64,000 bases of DNA from Kingdonia uniflora. Its lineage: Eukaryota > Streptophyta > Magnoliopsida > Ranunculales > Circaeasteraceae. Where the stretch lies: assembly GCA_014058105.1 (NCBI GenBank), contig JACGCM010001386.1, forward strand, positions 1 through 64,000, read 5' to 3'. The position numbers were made by a program, and so were the translations under genes. Below, one piece after another: positions 1 to 11,600 of this stretch. The notes below the pieces were generated by a model. The model had not been told where the DNA came from, searched no databases, and saw nothing but the letters and a program-made list of their open reading frames with translations. The first letter of the stretch is position 1; each line of letters starts with the position of its first letter.

Positions 1-490
1 CATTGAACTGTGACTGTTAAACTCCAAAGCTCCATCACATTGAAAGATTTTGATCTTTTGACTCAAAAGATTTTTAATAAGTTTTTGAAATTTAATAAAA
101 GTTTCATAAAATCAGATCTTTCTTAAGTGGGTAGATCCAAGAGTAACGGCTAAAATTATCCAAAAACAAGAGATAATAACGATAACCACAAACAGTAGGA
201 ATAGGCAATGGCCCCCAAATATCGCAATGGATTTTATTGAGTGGCTCGTTACAACGAGAATCGTTTAAAGAAAAAGGCAACCGCCTACTTTTACCCAACT
301 GACAACTTGAACAAACCAAACTACTGCTATCTTTATTGGACTCGAGAATATCTAATTTACCACTACTTTGTAACTTGACCAAGACTCTAGAAGACGGATG
401 AGACAAACGTTGATGCCATCGATCAAAACTTGCTTTCTTATGCGACGAGCTAACAGAAGAGAGAAGTGCTTCCTTATTGGTGTCTAACAC
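1..490 (-). pseudogene. copia element 1: GAG-pre-integrase and integrase N-terminus
   Basis: The minus-strand product carries the GAG-pre-integrase signature RWHQRLSHPS, then the integrase zinc-binding pair in LVCSSCQLGKSRRLPF, then the start of the catalytic core at IHCDIWGPLP and LLFLDNFSRYSWIYPLK. The HHCC finger and the first catalytic Asp (HCDIWGP) are therefore still present. In the intact element this enzyme inserts the cDNA into the host chromosome. The frame breaks just after YPLKKD near position 104, and the rest of the core is off the left edge. Upstream (500-780) only decayed traces of the protease-integrase linker are readable. Confidence 0.85.
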
Positions 491-499
491 GTATAAGTG

Positions 500-975
500 G
501 ATTGCCTATTGCCCGTTCCCTGTATTTTACCTGTTTTTGCTCCTTAATAAAATAAACCAAAATATGTGAATTCAATAGAACATTTTAAATCATCAGTAAG
601 TTGACTAACTGATAATAAATTTTGGCAAGTTTGGGAACATGTAAAACATTATTGAGAGTAAAGGAGGAGGAGTGTGTATGGAACGGGACAGAGCCAATAT
701 GAGAAATAGAGATAAAGTTCCTATTACCTACAATGACCATGTCAGTACCAGAATAGGATTAGGGTTTAGAGAAGTTACCTTCATTGTTTGTCATATCTGA
801 CGTTGCACCACTATCCGGGTACCAAGCTGGTTCGTGTGGATCGCCAATAGTCATACTAGCCAATACTTCAGGTATCTCATCAGATTGGAAAGCATGATCA
901 AATCTTTTATAACATTGAATCGCCGTATGATTGGCTCTCCCACATATCTGACAAATAATCGAGTTTGGCTGTTGA
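500..975 (-). pseudogene. copia element 1: zinc knuckle and protease active site
   Basis: At about 915-960 the minus strand encodes ICQICGRANHTAIQC, a CX2CX4HX4C nucleic-acid-binding knuckle of the capsid protein. Some 30 codons later, at 801-815, it encodes DSGAT, the catalytic Asp motif of copia aspartic protease, inside AWYPDSGATSDM. A stop follows soon after, and the protease body is only partly recognisable. The knuckle is separated from the gag ORF by an in-frame TGA at about 996. Gag and pol were originally one polyprotein frame. Confidence 0.8.
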
Positions 976-995
976 ACTAATAATGTTGGAGAAGA

Positions 996-1808
996 TCATA
1001 TCGCCTTATTAGCATTGCTTTGGGGCTGATGTTTATGGGGAGCCGAGGAACGATAAGAATTAGAAAACCTTCCTCGACCTCGACCTCGAAAGGATCGCCC
1101 ATGACCTCGCGAATTATATCCACCTCCTCTTTGAGTGACATATGCAGATTTCATAGGGGATTTGTGCAATAAACTCGTTCGCAAGTCGTGGATTTTGAGG
1201 CTAGCCACGACTTCTTGATAAGAAGGAATTGGAGGTTTTGCTAGCATTGTCGTAGTAAAGAACTCATAGTTAGGACCTAGTACTTGGAGCAGCCAATAAG
1301 ACTTGTCTTCATCTGGGACTGAACAACCAATAGCTTCAAGCGAATCACAAATCTTTTTGAATGTTCGAAGATACTCATCAATCGTAGAGTTCCCCTTCTT
1401 GTACTCTTTAAGAGCGTGCTTAAGTTGTAACTCACGAGCCTTTGAGTGTTAGGCAAGTGTCGATCCGAGAGCTTTCCATACCTCATGAGAGGTTTCAAGC
1501 CCAACAACATGACTCAAAATTTCTTTCGAGAGAGTATAATTGATCATGCATAACACGAGCTGATCATAATACTCCCATGTCAGGTACTCGGGATTAGGTT
1601 GTTCCTTTTCATCCAAAACAATCATTTTTGGTGGTTGTGGACGAGCGCCATCAACAAAACCGATTAATTTCTGACTGCGTAACATGGGAAGAAATTGACT
1701 CTTCCATAACAGGTAATTTGTGGAAGTAAGCTTCACCAAGACCATTTGATTAAAGGAAAGAGAAGGGGAATTCATTACTGGATTCGCAAGTAGGTTGTTG
1801 TTTGCCAT
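996..1808 (-). pseudogene. copia element 1: gag (UBN2-type capsid)
   Basis: The ATG at 1808 opens a capsid protein whose N-terminus has the LTSTNYLLWKSQ motif of plant copia gag, followed by the UBN2-like helix-rich body (SHEVWKALGS, then an in-frame TAA at 1449-1451, then ELQLKHALKEYKKG). An Arg/Gly-rich RNA-binding stretch (GRSFRGRGRGRF) follows near 1070. Apart from the single TAA, one frame runs the whole 813 bp, so the gene is nearly intact. The start lies only 32 bp downstream of the primer site, as expected. It would form the virus-like particle of the element. Confidence 0.86.
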
Positions 1809-1839
1809 GGATAAGGATCAAAGACTCAATTGAGCAAGG

Positions 1840-1851
1840 GCTCTGATACCA
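1840..1851 (-). other. primer-binding site, initiator Met tRNA type
   Basis: The minus strand reads TGGTATCAGAGC, the complement of the 3' end of plant initiator methionine tRNA and the usual copia primer site. It abuts the LTR end, CA at 1852-1853. Confidence 0.9.
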
Positions 1852-2300
1852 TGAAATGAAAAGCTAGAGAACAAGAAGAACTAAAGAAAACTTTAAGGGT
1901 TTCAAAAAACATAAAAAACCCCATAGACTAGTTTCACTTTATATAGATTTTGTAATACATTCTAGAGTTTTCTATTTACTTAAGAGCTGAGAAGACTTTC
2001 TAAATACACAAAGTTATATATGCTTGATTGAAGAGAATCTTCTAATATTGGAATTTCTTGGAGAAGAATTAATCTCTATTTTTGGCAGCTTTATATATTG
2101 TATGATTTGCTGAATCTTGAGGATCTTTGAGACTTCTAGAACCTTCTTGCTATTGAGAATCTTTAAGATCTCCATCAAGATCTCTAGGATATTTACTATC
2201 TTTATCAACAAGTATTTGCCTTTGTGGACTTTGCTCAAGGATTGAATTTTGATTTTCTGTATGTGTTTTGTAATATTTTAATGTATCTCACTTAACTGGT
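1852..2300 (-). repeat. 5' LTR of copia element 1 (outer end uncertain)
   Basis: The LTR starts at 1852 (TG on plus, CA on minus) next to the primer site. A minus-strand TATA box, CTATATAAAGTG, lies at about 1939-1950, which fits a Pol II promoter inside the LTR. The outer end cannot be fixed because the partner LTR is outside the window. The sequence up to 2388 is non-coding, AT-rich and probably LTR plus a short host remnant. Confidence 0.6.
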
Positions 2301-2393
2301 TTAAAAACTGTTGTTTATATAATCATATAATCACTTAGATAGTATTATTTGCATATATAGAAAGAACTTTATTGTTATTTACTTAATGGGTAC

Positions 2394-3121
2394 TGTAGTA
2401 GCCTATTCTACATCTCGGACTCATGCTTCATCTTCGACCAACATACGTACTTTCGACCTCATCAACAGAGCACGTGGCACATTTCTAGCACAATCAGAAA
2501 CAAGACAGCAACATCAAGAAACAGTTATAGCACAAGTATCTCAACCAACACCACTTGCCCATGATGCTTCTCATGCTCTTGGTTGAGAGCCGTCTTGTAA
2601 TAGCTTATTCCCCATCTTGGACTCATACTTCATCATCAACCTCATCAACATATTCGGTATCCCTAAGTTCTAGTCATCACTTTCGACCTCTACATCAACA
2701 GTTCGAGTTAAGCAAATGTACAGTCATCCACGAAGTCGTTACGAAGCAACAAAGATCAGAACGTTACACAATCTGGTCAAAGAATATCTAACATATATTT
2801 TGTAACGTCCATCATTAAGAGTCTTAATGGTCTTCAAATGGTCATATTAGAAGATTTATAAATAGGACCAGAGAATTCCAGATGAAGGACAGTGGAACCC
2901 TCACTCTGACATTGAATATACTCAAAATACTCGTTATAATAAGCTAGCAATCTCAATATATCACTCTCTCTTTCTCAAATCTCAAGAGATGTCGTGGTTT
3001 TTAACCTATTCAAAGGTTTTCCACTCTAAATTATCTTGTTAACTATCACTTACTATTCTTGAGCGTTCTTAACATATTTGGTGTAAAGGCTAAGTTTGAA
3101 TCCTGAAATTATGCTATTACA
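2394..3121 (+). repeat. 5' LTR of element A
   Basis: It begins TGTAGTAGCC and ends GCTATTACA. A TATA-like box, GATTTATAAATAGGACC, at about 2854-2870 marks the U3 promoter. A second copy of the LTR start (TCTTGTAATAGCTTATTCC, near 2592-2612), preceded by a purine-tract-like stretch, lies inside it; see findings. Confidence 0.88.
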
Positions 3122-3141
3122 TTTGGCGTCGTCTATGGGAA
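3122..3141 (+). other. primer-binding site of element A
   Basis: TTTGGCGTCGTCTATGGGAA directly follows the LTR. It is a mutated form of the TGGCGCCGTCTGTGGGAA-type site found in many plant gypsy elements, and the same kind of site follows the LTRs of elements B and C. I do not assign the tRNA firmly. Confidence 0.75.
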
Positions 3142-3193
3142 CCAAAGTTTTCATACTCATTATCTCATAAAATAGTTGAATATTTTGAACGAG

Positions 3194-4327
3194 ATGACAC
3201 CTCCAGATCATAATACACCAATTAATCTAGGAGGCGCAAGCGTTGAACTGGCAGAGTTACGGGCCAATCTCAACTCTAAAACTGAAAGGCAAGCTACTCT
3301 GGAGCAACAACTAGCCAGTGTCCAGAACGCGTTAAAGATTCTACAAAGTCAACAGGTTGTAACCCAGAAGAACAAAGGCGTGGTGCCAGTTACTTCACGG
3401 GTTTTCGTTCTTGACAGAATAGGACCTCATGCGAACAATATGGGAGGTGAAGTTCGATCTAAGCATAAACAACATGGGGATGAGCCCGTTTTTCTACAGG
3501 AGGTCCACCAAGAAGTTGATGGCGGTCTCGCTGGAATCAGACAAGAAGAACCACCACGAGGAAGAATTTGAATTCTTGCCCTGGAACGAATCAGTGAAGG
3601 AAGTGACGACCATATTCCTCGTGAAGGACGAATCCAATGGCCTACCATCACAGCTTGTCAATACGTGACTTAAGAACATGTTGAAAAGTACATTAAAGAA
3701 TTGCTCGATGCTCAAATTCAGACTAATTAAAGAATCCACAACAGATTACTGAAGAGCCCACTCACAAAGGAGCTATTGGATGGCGAAGTCCCCACCGGGT
3801 TCCATACTCTGAAGATCCAAAAATACAAAGGGACCAATCCAGTGGAGCACGTCCAAGAGTTCTAGGACGCTTTAGGTTTACATTCAACATCAAATCACAT
3901 TCTATACCGGCTCTTTCCAATCGGCTTATCAGGCGAACCTCTGCGTTGGTTCCACACGCTACCCGAAGGGTCTATTACAACTTTCGAGAAATTATGAGAA
4001 CTCTTCATCAAAAATTACTCATACAACAGAGACAAAGAGAAGAATCTATATTCCCTTTTCAGCCTTAAGCAAATGCTAGGAAAAAAGCTCGAGACATTCA
4101 CTAAGAAGTTCCTGGAGTTAGCTCGAAAGGTAAATCGGCTGGATCAGAAGATTACTATTTTAGCTTTTACCAATACTTTACTCGTCGATAGAAGGGCGAA
4201 GGAGTACCTTGTCCTAAACAAACCTATAACTTTGGAAGATATGATCAAAAAAGTCAGCGGATATAGTGATCTCAAAAGAATGGTGTCTGACAGGCAGAAA
4301 ACTCAAAAATCAACATTGACAGCTTGA
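3194..4327 (+). pseudogene. gag of element A (broken)
   Basis: The ATG at 3194 opens a coiled-coil N-terminus (VELAELRANLNSKTERQATL...). After a frameshifted linker (3570-3750), the retrotransposon gag core continues as ELLDGEVPTGFHTLKIQKYK, then LYRLFPIGLSGEPLRWFH, then a helical segment up to 4327. In-frame stops occur at VQEF (about 3864), near FEKL (about 3997) and at 4327. The same protein is readable in elements B and C, which confirms the frame. It would be the structural capsid protein. The C-terminal zinc-knuckle region seen in C at 46018-46060 is absent here. Confidence 0.85.
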
Positions 4328-4539
4328 GATCAATCCACATGCCAAGATTTTAATAGTGTTACTGATCATGAGGGAGACAGGAAGCGAACAAAATCCAATG
4401 ACGATCGACCTCGAAAAGGTAGTAATATGCCAAAACCCTGTCTTCCTAAGATGAATGTAACCATAGCCAGCATTTATCCTATACTTCAGAAGGGTAAGTT
4501 TTTTCATAATGTACAGTATCTCCAAGCCATTAAGAACAA

Positions 4540-6500
4540 CCAGCTGCCAAGTACAGAAATGACAGAGTACGTTAAAATTAGTGAGGACAAGCGATGAACA
4601 TATATTGACACTCTTCTACCCACAGCAGAACAAAATGCTCTTATCCAGTTCTTTAAAGACAACAACGATGTCTTTGCTTGGACATTTCATGAAATGCCTG
4701 ACATTGATCCAAATCTAGCCTGCCATAAGCTTAATTTGAAAGATAAAGCTGAAGCCATCAAACAAAAGCAGATGACTTTAGCACTAAGAGTCCGAGAAGA
4801 AGTCAACAAAGAGATCGATAAGCTCATCGAAGTTAGTTTTATACGAAAAGCCAATTATCCATAATGGATCTTGAACATTGTAGCAGTACCAAAAAAGAAC
4901 GACAAGATTAAAGTGTGCGTAGATTTCACCACCTCAACAAACACACTCCAAAGGATAGTTTTCCACTTCTTATCATAAGCCATCTGCTCGATTTTACTGT
5001 GGGACATGAACTCTTATCCATGATGGATGCCACATCAGGGTACAATCAAATACCTCTAGTGCCCGACGATCAAGAGAAAATAGCTTTTACTACAGAGCAT
5101 GGACTGTATTGCTACAAGGTTATGCCGTTCGGTCTCAAGAATTCTGGGGCCACTTATCAAAGTTAATGACACAGATATTCAAAGGCCATCTTGGCAAAAT
5201 GATGGAAGTCTACATAGATGATATGTTGTGTAAAAGTTTTAAAAAGGAGAACCATATTACTGATTTACACACCACTTTCAAAATCCTTCGTTTCTATAAA
5301 ATACGATTCAATCCTGAGAAATGTCAGTTTGGGGTCCAGTCAGGCAAATTCTTGGGACATTTTGATCAGCTAGCGAGGCATCAAAGCTGATCCAGATCGT
5401 ATTCGAGCATTATTATATATGCCTTCTCCAAAAATAAAGAAAGATGCCCATAAACTAGTAGGCAAGATCGCAGTAATCAACCATTTTGTCTCCAAATTTT
5501 TATATCGATGTCGATGGTTAATCGACCTATTGCATAAAGGGAAAACACAGTAATGAGCACACCACCAGTAATGAGCACACCTAAGGAAGGCGAAGAACTC
5601 ACCATATATCTTGATGTTATTGATAAATTATTGAGTTCTGTCCTCATTCGCCTTAATGAGAAGATGGAGAAACCTGCCTACTTTATCAGTAAAATACTTA
5701 TTCCAGCAGAATCCCGGTATACCAAGATCGAGAAACTACTGTTAGCTCTTGTTTACATGTCATAGAAGTTGAAATAGTATTTCCAAGCCCACTCAGTTCG
5801 TGCAATGACAAATTATCCTTTACGCAAAATATTGTCCAAACGAGAGAAATCTAAACGAGTATATCAATGGTCGGTAACTTTTAGCGAACATGACATAAGT
5901 TTCGAACCATGACATTCTGAAAAAGGTCAAGCAGTAGCAGATTTTCTTGCAGACTTCCCAATAGAAGATCCTGACTGGGAAGAAGATAGTACATAACTTA
6001 ATGAAGACCAGTTTGAAGAAAAGTTAGACTGGATAACTCAGAAGGGTTGGCATCTTCTTACTGATGGCTCTGCCAGACCTGTAGGATCAGGGATCAGTAT
6101 CGTACTTATTACTCTTTTTAATAATAGAATTGAGAAAGTAATTAGACTCAACTTCGAAGCTACAAACAATATAACCGAATATGAGGCATTAATTCACGAT
6201 CTAGACATGGCTCTAGAGATTAGAGTATCTAAATTATCGGTGTATACGAACTCTTTGCTTATCATAATCCATTATATAAATTTTTTTTAGAAGAATGGTA
6301 AAATGATGATTACGCAGCAGCAGTAGTCGACAGAATACACAGATTCAAGAGGGCTACCATTGAACATTTATCACACAGAGAAAATAGATATTCTAATTCG
6401 ATATCTCAAGATCGAAGTATTATCCATCCCCAACATTAACATCATAAGCTCAAATTCTGTTAATAATGGGGGCGTTGAAGAGGATGAGGACGATTGGAAA
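4540..6500 (+). pseudogene. pol of element A: RT, RNase H and second RNase H
   Basis: A linker (NDVFAWTFHEMPDIDP) leads into reverse transcriptase: VAVPKKNDKIKVCVDF, MMDATSGYNQI, MPFGLKNSGATYQ and the intact catalytic YIDD at 5211-5222. The connection/RNase H domain follows (EKPAYFISK near 5670, SEKGQAVADFLADFP near 5935). A second, plant-type RNase H starts with LLTDGSARPVGSG at about 6057, contains NNITEYEALIHDLDMALEI, and ends near 6290. This dual RNase H is a Tat-lineage hallmark. One frameshift lies at about 4925, and stops are scattered through it. Protease is not found between gag and RT. Confidence 0.88.
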
Positions 6501-6679
6501 TGACCTTTTCTTACATATATCGGACCTCAAAACAAGTTTGATGGTAAACTTTCTAAAGATCCTACTGAAAAAAGACGTGTGCTAGATAATGCTAAGCGAT
6601 ACGTCGTGGCCAATAGTCTCCTTTACAAACTTTTGGTCACATGACCGTATCTCGAGTATTTATCGAACAACGAGGCTTA

Positions 6680-7616
6680 AAAATTCTTACATGAACTTCA
6701 CGAAGGCACTTGCGGTTCCCACACAGCAGGAGGATCTCTAGCCAATCGAGCTTTTACTCAAGGAGTTGTTTAGCTTAAAATGAAAGCTTAAGCCATTGAA
6801 CTTGCAAGCAAGTGTGATGCCTGCCAACGACATGGCCCCCAAATTTGAGCTACAGCCTTGGAACTCTATTCCAGCAACGTTGTTTGGCTATTCAGAAGAT
6901 GGGCCCTCAACCTTATAGGAAAAATCCTCACTACACCAGGCAAAAGGAATCACCTCCTAGTAGCAATAGATTACTTTACTAAATAGGTTGAAGTAGTCCC
7001 TCTGTGTCGTACACGAGAAGACGAAGTCATCAAACTTATATAGGAAACCATCATCATCCGGTTTGGCTGCCCCCATCTCATCAGAATTGACAATGGACCA
7101 TAATTCGTTGGCTCTAGAGTAATTGAGTTCCTCAATCATCACAACATCATCTACTCTCCTTCCAATCCATATTACCCACAAGGAAATGGTCAGGCTGAAA
7201 TCACTAATCGTACTATTATGGATATAATCAAAAAGTGCTTGATAGAGAAGATGGGTAATTGGGTCCAAGAATTACCATATGTATTGTGGGCATATCGCAC
7301 AACACCTCAGGTATCGACTGGATGTACGCCATTCCTATTAGCATATAGTATTAAGGCAATAATCCCTACTCAATATCATTACCCATTGCGCAACCATACT
7401 ATGACAGATAAACAAAATGAAATCTAGTTGGCATGTAACATGAATTGGATCGAGGAAACTAGAGACAGGGCAATCATGAACTTGGGAAGATACCACCAGG
7501 CTTTATCCCGATCTTATAACAAACTAGTTCGTCATAGAGAGTTTAAAATAAAAGATCTCGTCCTCCGAGAAATCCTCAAACACAGAAAAAAGAAGAAGTC
7601 AATACTAGGAAACTAG
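6680..7616 (+). pseudogene. integrase of element A
   Basis: The zinc-binding HHCC region is recognisable (LHEGTCGSHTAG near 6700, KCDACQRHG near 6810). The core shows AIDYFTK (first Asp, about 6970), RIDNGP (second Asp, about 7085) and YYPQGNGQAEITN (Glu, 7169-7206), so the DDE triad is complete. The C-terminal part contains VLWAYRTTPQVSTG and NWIEETRDRAIMNLGRY. Several stops (for example after DYFTK and DNGP) interrupt it. No chromodomain follows. It would insert the element cDNA. Confidence 0.87.
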
Positions 7617-8020
7617 CCAAAAATTGGAAAGGTCTTTTTATCATTATGGGTAAAAGTAGCTTTGGTTCTTCCGATCATGCTACTGAATGTGGGGAATGAG
7701 TACCTAATCCTTAGAATACAAGACGATTGAAGATATATCGACGATGATAATCTATCACAGTGTACTTTTTTAAATAAATCTATCATCTTATATGCCGATC
7801 TTATATCAATAAAATACTTATGTTTGATCACCATACATCTGAGTACTTTTTATTATTTTATACAGTACTTCATCTAACATCCTTTGTTCATCAATCTTAT
7901 AATAATGAAATACGTGTGTTTGATTGCCCTACATTATAGTACTTTTCTAATATATCAAACAAGTACTTCTATATGCAGATTACATCGCTAAACATTATAG
8001 ATTACCATTGGGTCCACCCT
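7617..8020 (+). other. post-integrase spacer of element A
   Basis: Non-coding, AT-rich sequence between the integrase end and the tandem repeat array. I see no gene. Weak internal similarity (repeated TATCAATAAAATACTTATGTTTGATCACC-like phrases near 7805 and 7900) suggests an older repeat. Confidence 0.5.
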
Positions 8021-8025
8021 ATTCC

Positions 8026-8690
8026 AATACATTATAGATCGTTTGTTGCTTCAGCCAAATTGATCCTCTAATATATTACAGATCGTTTGTTACATCAGCC
8101 AAATTGATCCTATAATACATTGCAGATCGTTTGTTGCTTCAGCCAAATTGATCCTCTAATACATTACAGATCGTTTGTTACTTCAGCCAAATTGATCCTC
8201 TAATGCATTACAGATCGTTTGTTGCTTCAGCCAAATTGATCCTCTAATACATTATAGATTGTTTGTTGCTTCAGCCAAATTGATCCTCTAATATATTGTA
8301 AATCGTTTGTTGCGTCAGCTAAATTAATCCTTTATTATATTATAGATCGTTTGTTGCTTTAGCCAAATTGATCCTCTAATATATTATAGATCATTTGTTG
8401 CTTCAGCCAAATTGATCCTATAATACATTACAGATCGTTTGTTGCTTAAGCCAAATTGATCCTCTAATATATTGTAGATCGTTTGTTGCGTCAGCTAAAT
8501 TAATCCTTTATTACATTATAGATTGTTTGTTGCTTCAGCCAAATTAATCCTCTAATACATTGCAGATCGTTTGTTGCTTCAGCCAAATTGATCCTCTAAT
8601 ACATTACAGATCGTTTGCTGCTTCAGCAAAATTGATCATCTAATATATTACAGATCGTTTATTGCTTCAGTCAAACCGATTTTCTATTTT
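8026..8690. repeat. 44-bp tandem repeat array, about 15 units
   Basis: The core GATCGTTTGTTGCTTCAGCC recurs at 8037, 8081, 8125 and so on to 8653, spaced exactly 44 bp, with point variants such as GATTGTTTG, TACATCAGCC and GCGTCAGCTA. It sits between integrase and the antisense gene block, the position of the 160-bp array in element C. The array is not coding, because units drift and contain stops. Confidence 0.96.
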
Positions 8691-11600
8691 CTTAAACGTT
8701 TGTAGCATCAGCCAAACCAACCTTCTACTGTACGATAGTATGTGGAATTATTCTATTAAACAGATACTCAACTCATACATCACAATTGGTTCATCACAAG
8801 GTTAGTACAGATCATTCTTTTTATCAACCGACCTACCTTATTACACTTTATTCATAATATTTTTATTCGTATAGCACAAGTAATCCCTTATAACAATCAT
8901 TACGCCTCATTGCTCACTGGAGCTATCACTTGAACTGTCACCTGAAGGATTCCCAGTACTACGTGAACTCTCCCCATATATACGAACACGCATAAACTCT
9001 GACATTCACCCAATAACAATTTGTTTTCCTTCCCTAATCATACTCTCTTTAAGAACTCCAATTCTTGACACCATGGGATCTAGGTACTCCGATCGAACCA
9101 ACCTCATTTCACACTGTACACCTTTGGCAGCTAAACTGCCATATACAGTTCTACTTTCTACTTCTAATCTATTGAATTTTAATACGAAGAACGAAATAAC
9201 TGCTGTCATATCTCTCTCGTATACATCACCTGCCTCACTTTTTACCTTTTTAGAAAGAATAAGCTTACTAAGTTTACCTTAAGTTTCCTTCAGCATAGCT
9301 TTCAAACTTTGGTAGCGTTCTTCCACTTTTCATTTTTCATTCAACATCACAGCATTTCGAGATTCTAACACTATCATGAATTCGTCTATATGACAAACCA
9401 TAGACATTGATCCCTCTACCTCAGACTCACGATAATTTCTATTTACCTTACTTTCGTCAAGACTTATTTCAGCCTTACAGAGATCTGCATCCAACTTAGT
9501 ATTTACTTCACGCAATTTCGTGTTCTCCACTTGATACTCTAAAATATTTAACTCCAACGGTTGAACGGTATGCTCTAGCATATATACCTTATCCCAAGTC
9601 TTGTTTATGTTTTTGTTATGTTGACTACGGGCTTCTTCTACCTTTTTTATCATTATATTAGCACCCACCACAAACTTCATTTTTTCGAGTACGAGCTTTG
9701 TCTCTATAACGTTACTCAGATATCATCTATCTCCGCCTTCAGCATATTTACCTAAATTTTAAGTCTTTGACATTATTTTCTTCCTTCCCTAATACCGTCA
9801 TAGCTTTGAATTGTGCGTTCGCGAAGTTATCAATTTTTGCCCCTTGTCGTTTAATTGTTCAAGGTTCCTAAAGCTCTACATCCTTTTTCTTTATAACTTC
9901 TTTTAATCCCATCATCTTTCACAACTCCCTATTTAGTTCGGCCTCTTTATTTGCATTCCTCGGACAAATGATTACTGTATTTCACTCTTTGATATCTTCA
10001 CCTTCGTTTTTTCTTCTAATATATAGTACTCTTAGTGCCCCCTGACACGAATATAGTCCAGCTTTCAATTGTTTATTTCAAACACTATACGAACCATATT
10101 GACTCTAAACAACTACCAGTTCTACCTGTCATGATAGTTCACATTTATAATATTCATTTATACAAACAGATTACATACACCGTTAACAAGTTTAATCAGG
10201 ACATGATATCTGAGTAATATCGATTCATCATTCTATTTATCATCACAGAGAACAGATTTCTTTATTATCAAAGAACAGTATACAAAGATCTAACACATAT
10301 GTAGGACCGGTAACAATAGGAATACCCTATTTTCGCTTCTTCGAGATATGAGGGACAACCCTTTATCTCTCAAACTCTTTCTATTCGTTACTTGAACATC
10401 TATAGGTGCTCTAAGGTTACCACCGCCCCTCCTGCTCTCGCGTTATTTGCGCCGCGATCGGGGTATCAAACTCTCGACCTCCCTCCTCATCCTCTTCTGA
10501 AGAAAATTCCCTCGATCTAGGAATGGGTTTTTCACCAACAATTTCCTCTTCATCTTTGGTAAACCACATATTTTCAGCCTTGGCATTTTCAACATCAAAA
10601 TCCTTCCCACATTCTGTTACAAACTTCCTAAATTCATTCTCTACCCTTGCCAGTTCTCCTCCATAAAAATCAATGGCACTTCCTATATGACGCTTATGTT
10701 CTGTTTGAGCTGCAACTTTTGCTCGCGATGGATAAAAATGCTCCTTCAACTGCATATGCGCTATGTGCAGCCGCTTATGCGTTTCTTTTTACAATACACC
10801 TAAATCCCTCATATCGGCTTCTACCTTCATCCGAACAGTCACTTCTTTCAACAATCGCGTCGCTAAAGATATTTTTTGCTCCACATGTTGCGATAATAGA
10901 TCCTGCAACTCCTTTAACTTACCCTTTAATTACTATTGAAACTCTATTTGCTCTTTTCTTATCCTGAAAAATACAATTCTCATGGCCCTTTGATCCTACA
11001 TAAAGCCAAACACATCAGATAATGGCACTACATCGCCCCATATAACAGACACACCATCTCGAGCTGAACATTTTCTCACCTCTAAACTATGACGATTACG
11101 TGCTTCTTGAGCTAAAAACATAACTTGAGCTGGGTCTAGAACTACACCTCTTTCCTTCAAAAGTTCTACAAAAGTTTCTTTTTAAACCCCGTTCACTATC
11201 TACTTCGACCTTGAAATACAATATTAGAGCAATCAACATACTTTGACACCTAGCCTCAGTACTCGGGTCGTTAAAACAGGTCAACTCTTTTGGTTTTTGA
11301 ACTAATATCCCCCTTTTCTCCTCCTTTCTTAAAGCCTCACCCTTTTCTATTTTCATCTTAGCTTATCTACACAGGAGGTCATATAACTCGTTAAAAGTTT
11401 TCTCTGAATTAAATTTAGATTGCCTTATCTCATATTTAGTTTTATTAAGTATATGTTGAATACGAACCACAAAATTCCTTTATCTACTCAATATTCTCTC
11501 CAGTTCGGAATTTGTTTTTCTCAATCGTTATATCTCCTACACAGACTACAAATATATCATTATCATACAAGCATTCAAGGAGATCATATTAAAGGCTTCT

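Larger units (their letters stand above)
1..2300 (-). mobile_element. Ty1/copia element 1, right part only (LTR, PBS, gag, PR, start of IN)
   Basis: On the minus strand the order is LTR, initiator-Met-tRNA type primer site, gag with zinc knuckle, DSGAT protease site, GAG-pre-integrase domain, then the integrase N-terminus running off the left edge. This order is diagnostic of Ty1/copia. The reading frame is broken several times, so the copy is dead. The RT/RNase H half and the other LTR lie outside the window, so its target duplication cannot be checked. The outer LTR end (about 2300) is an estimate. Confidence 0.88.

Noticed and set aside
8026..8690. CRISPR-like array
   Set aside because: Units are contiguous 44-bp repeats without unique spacers, inside a plant retrotransposon.
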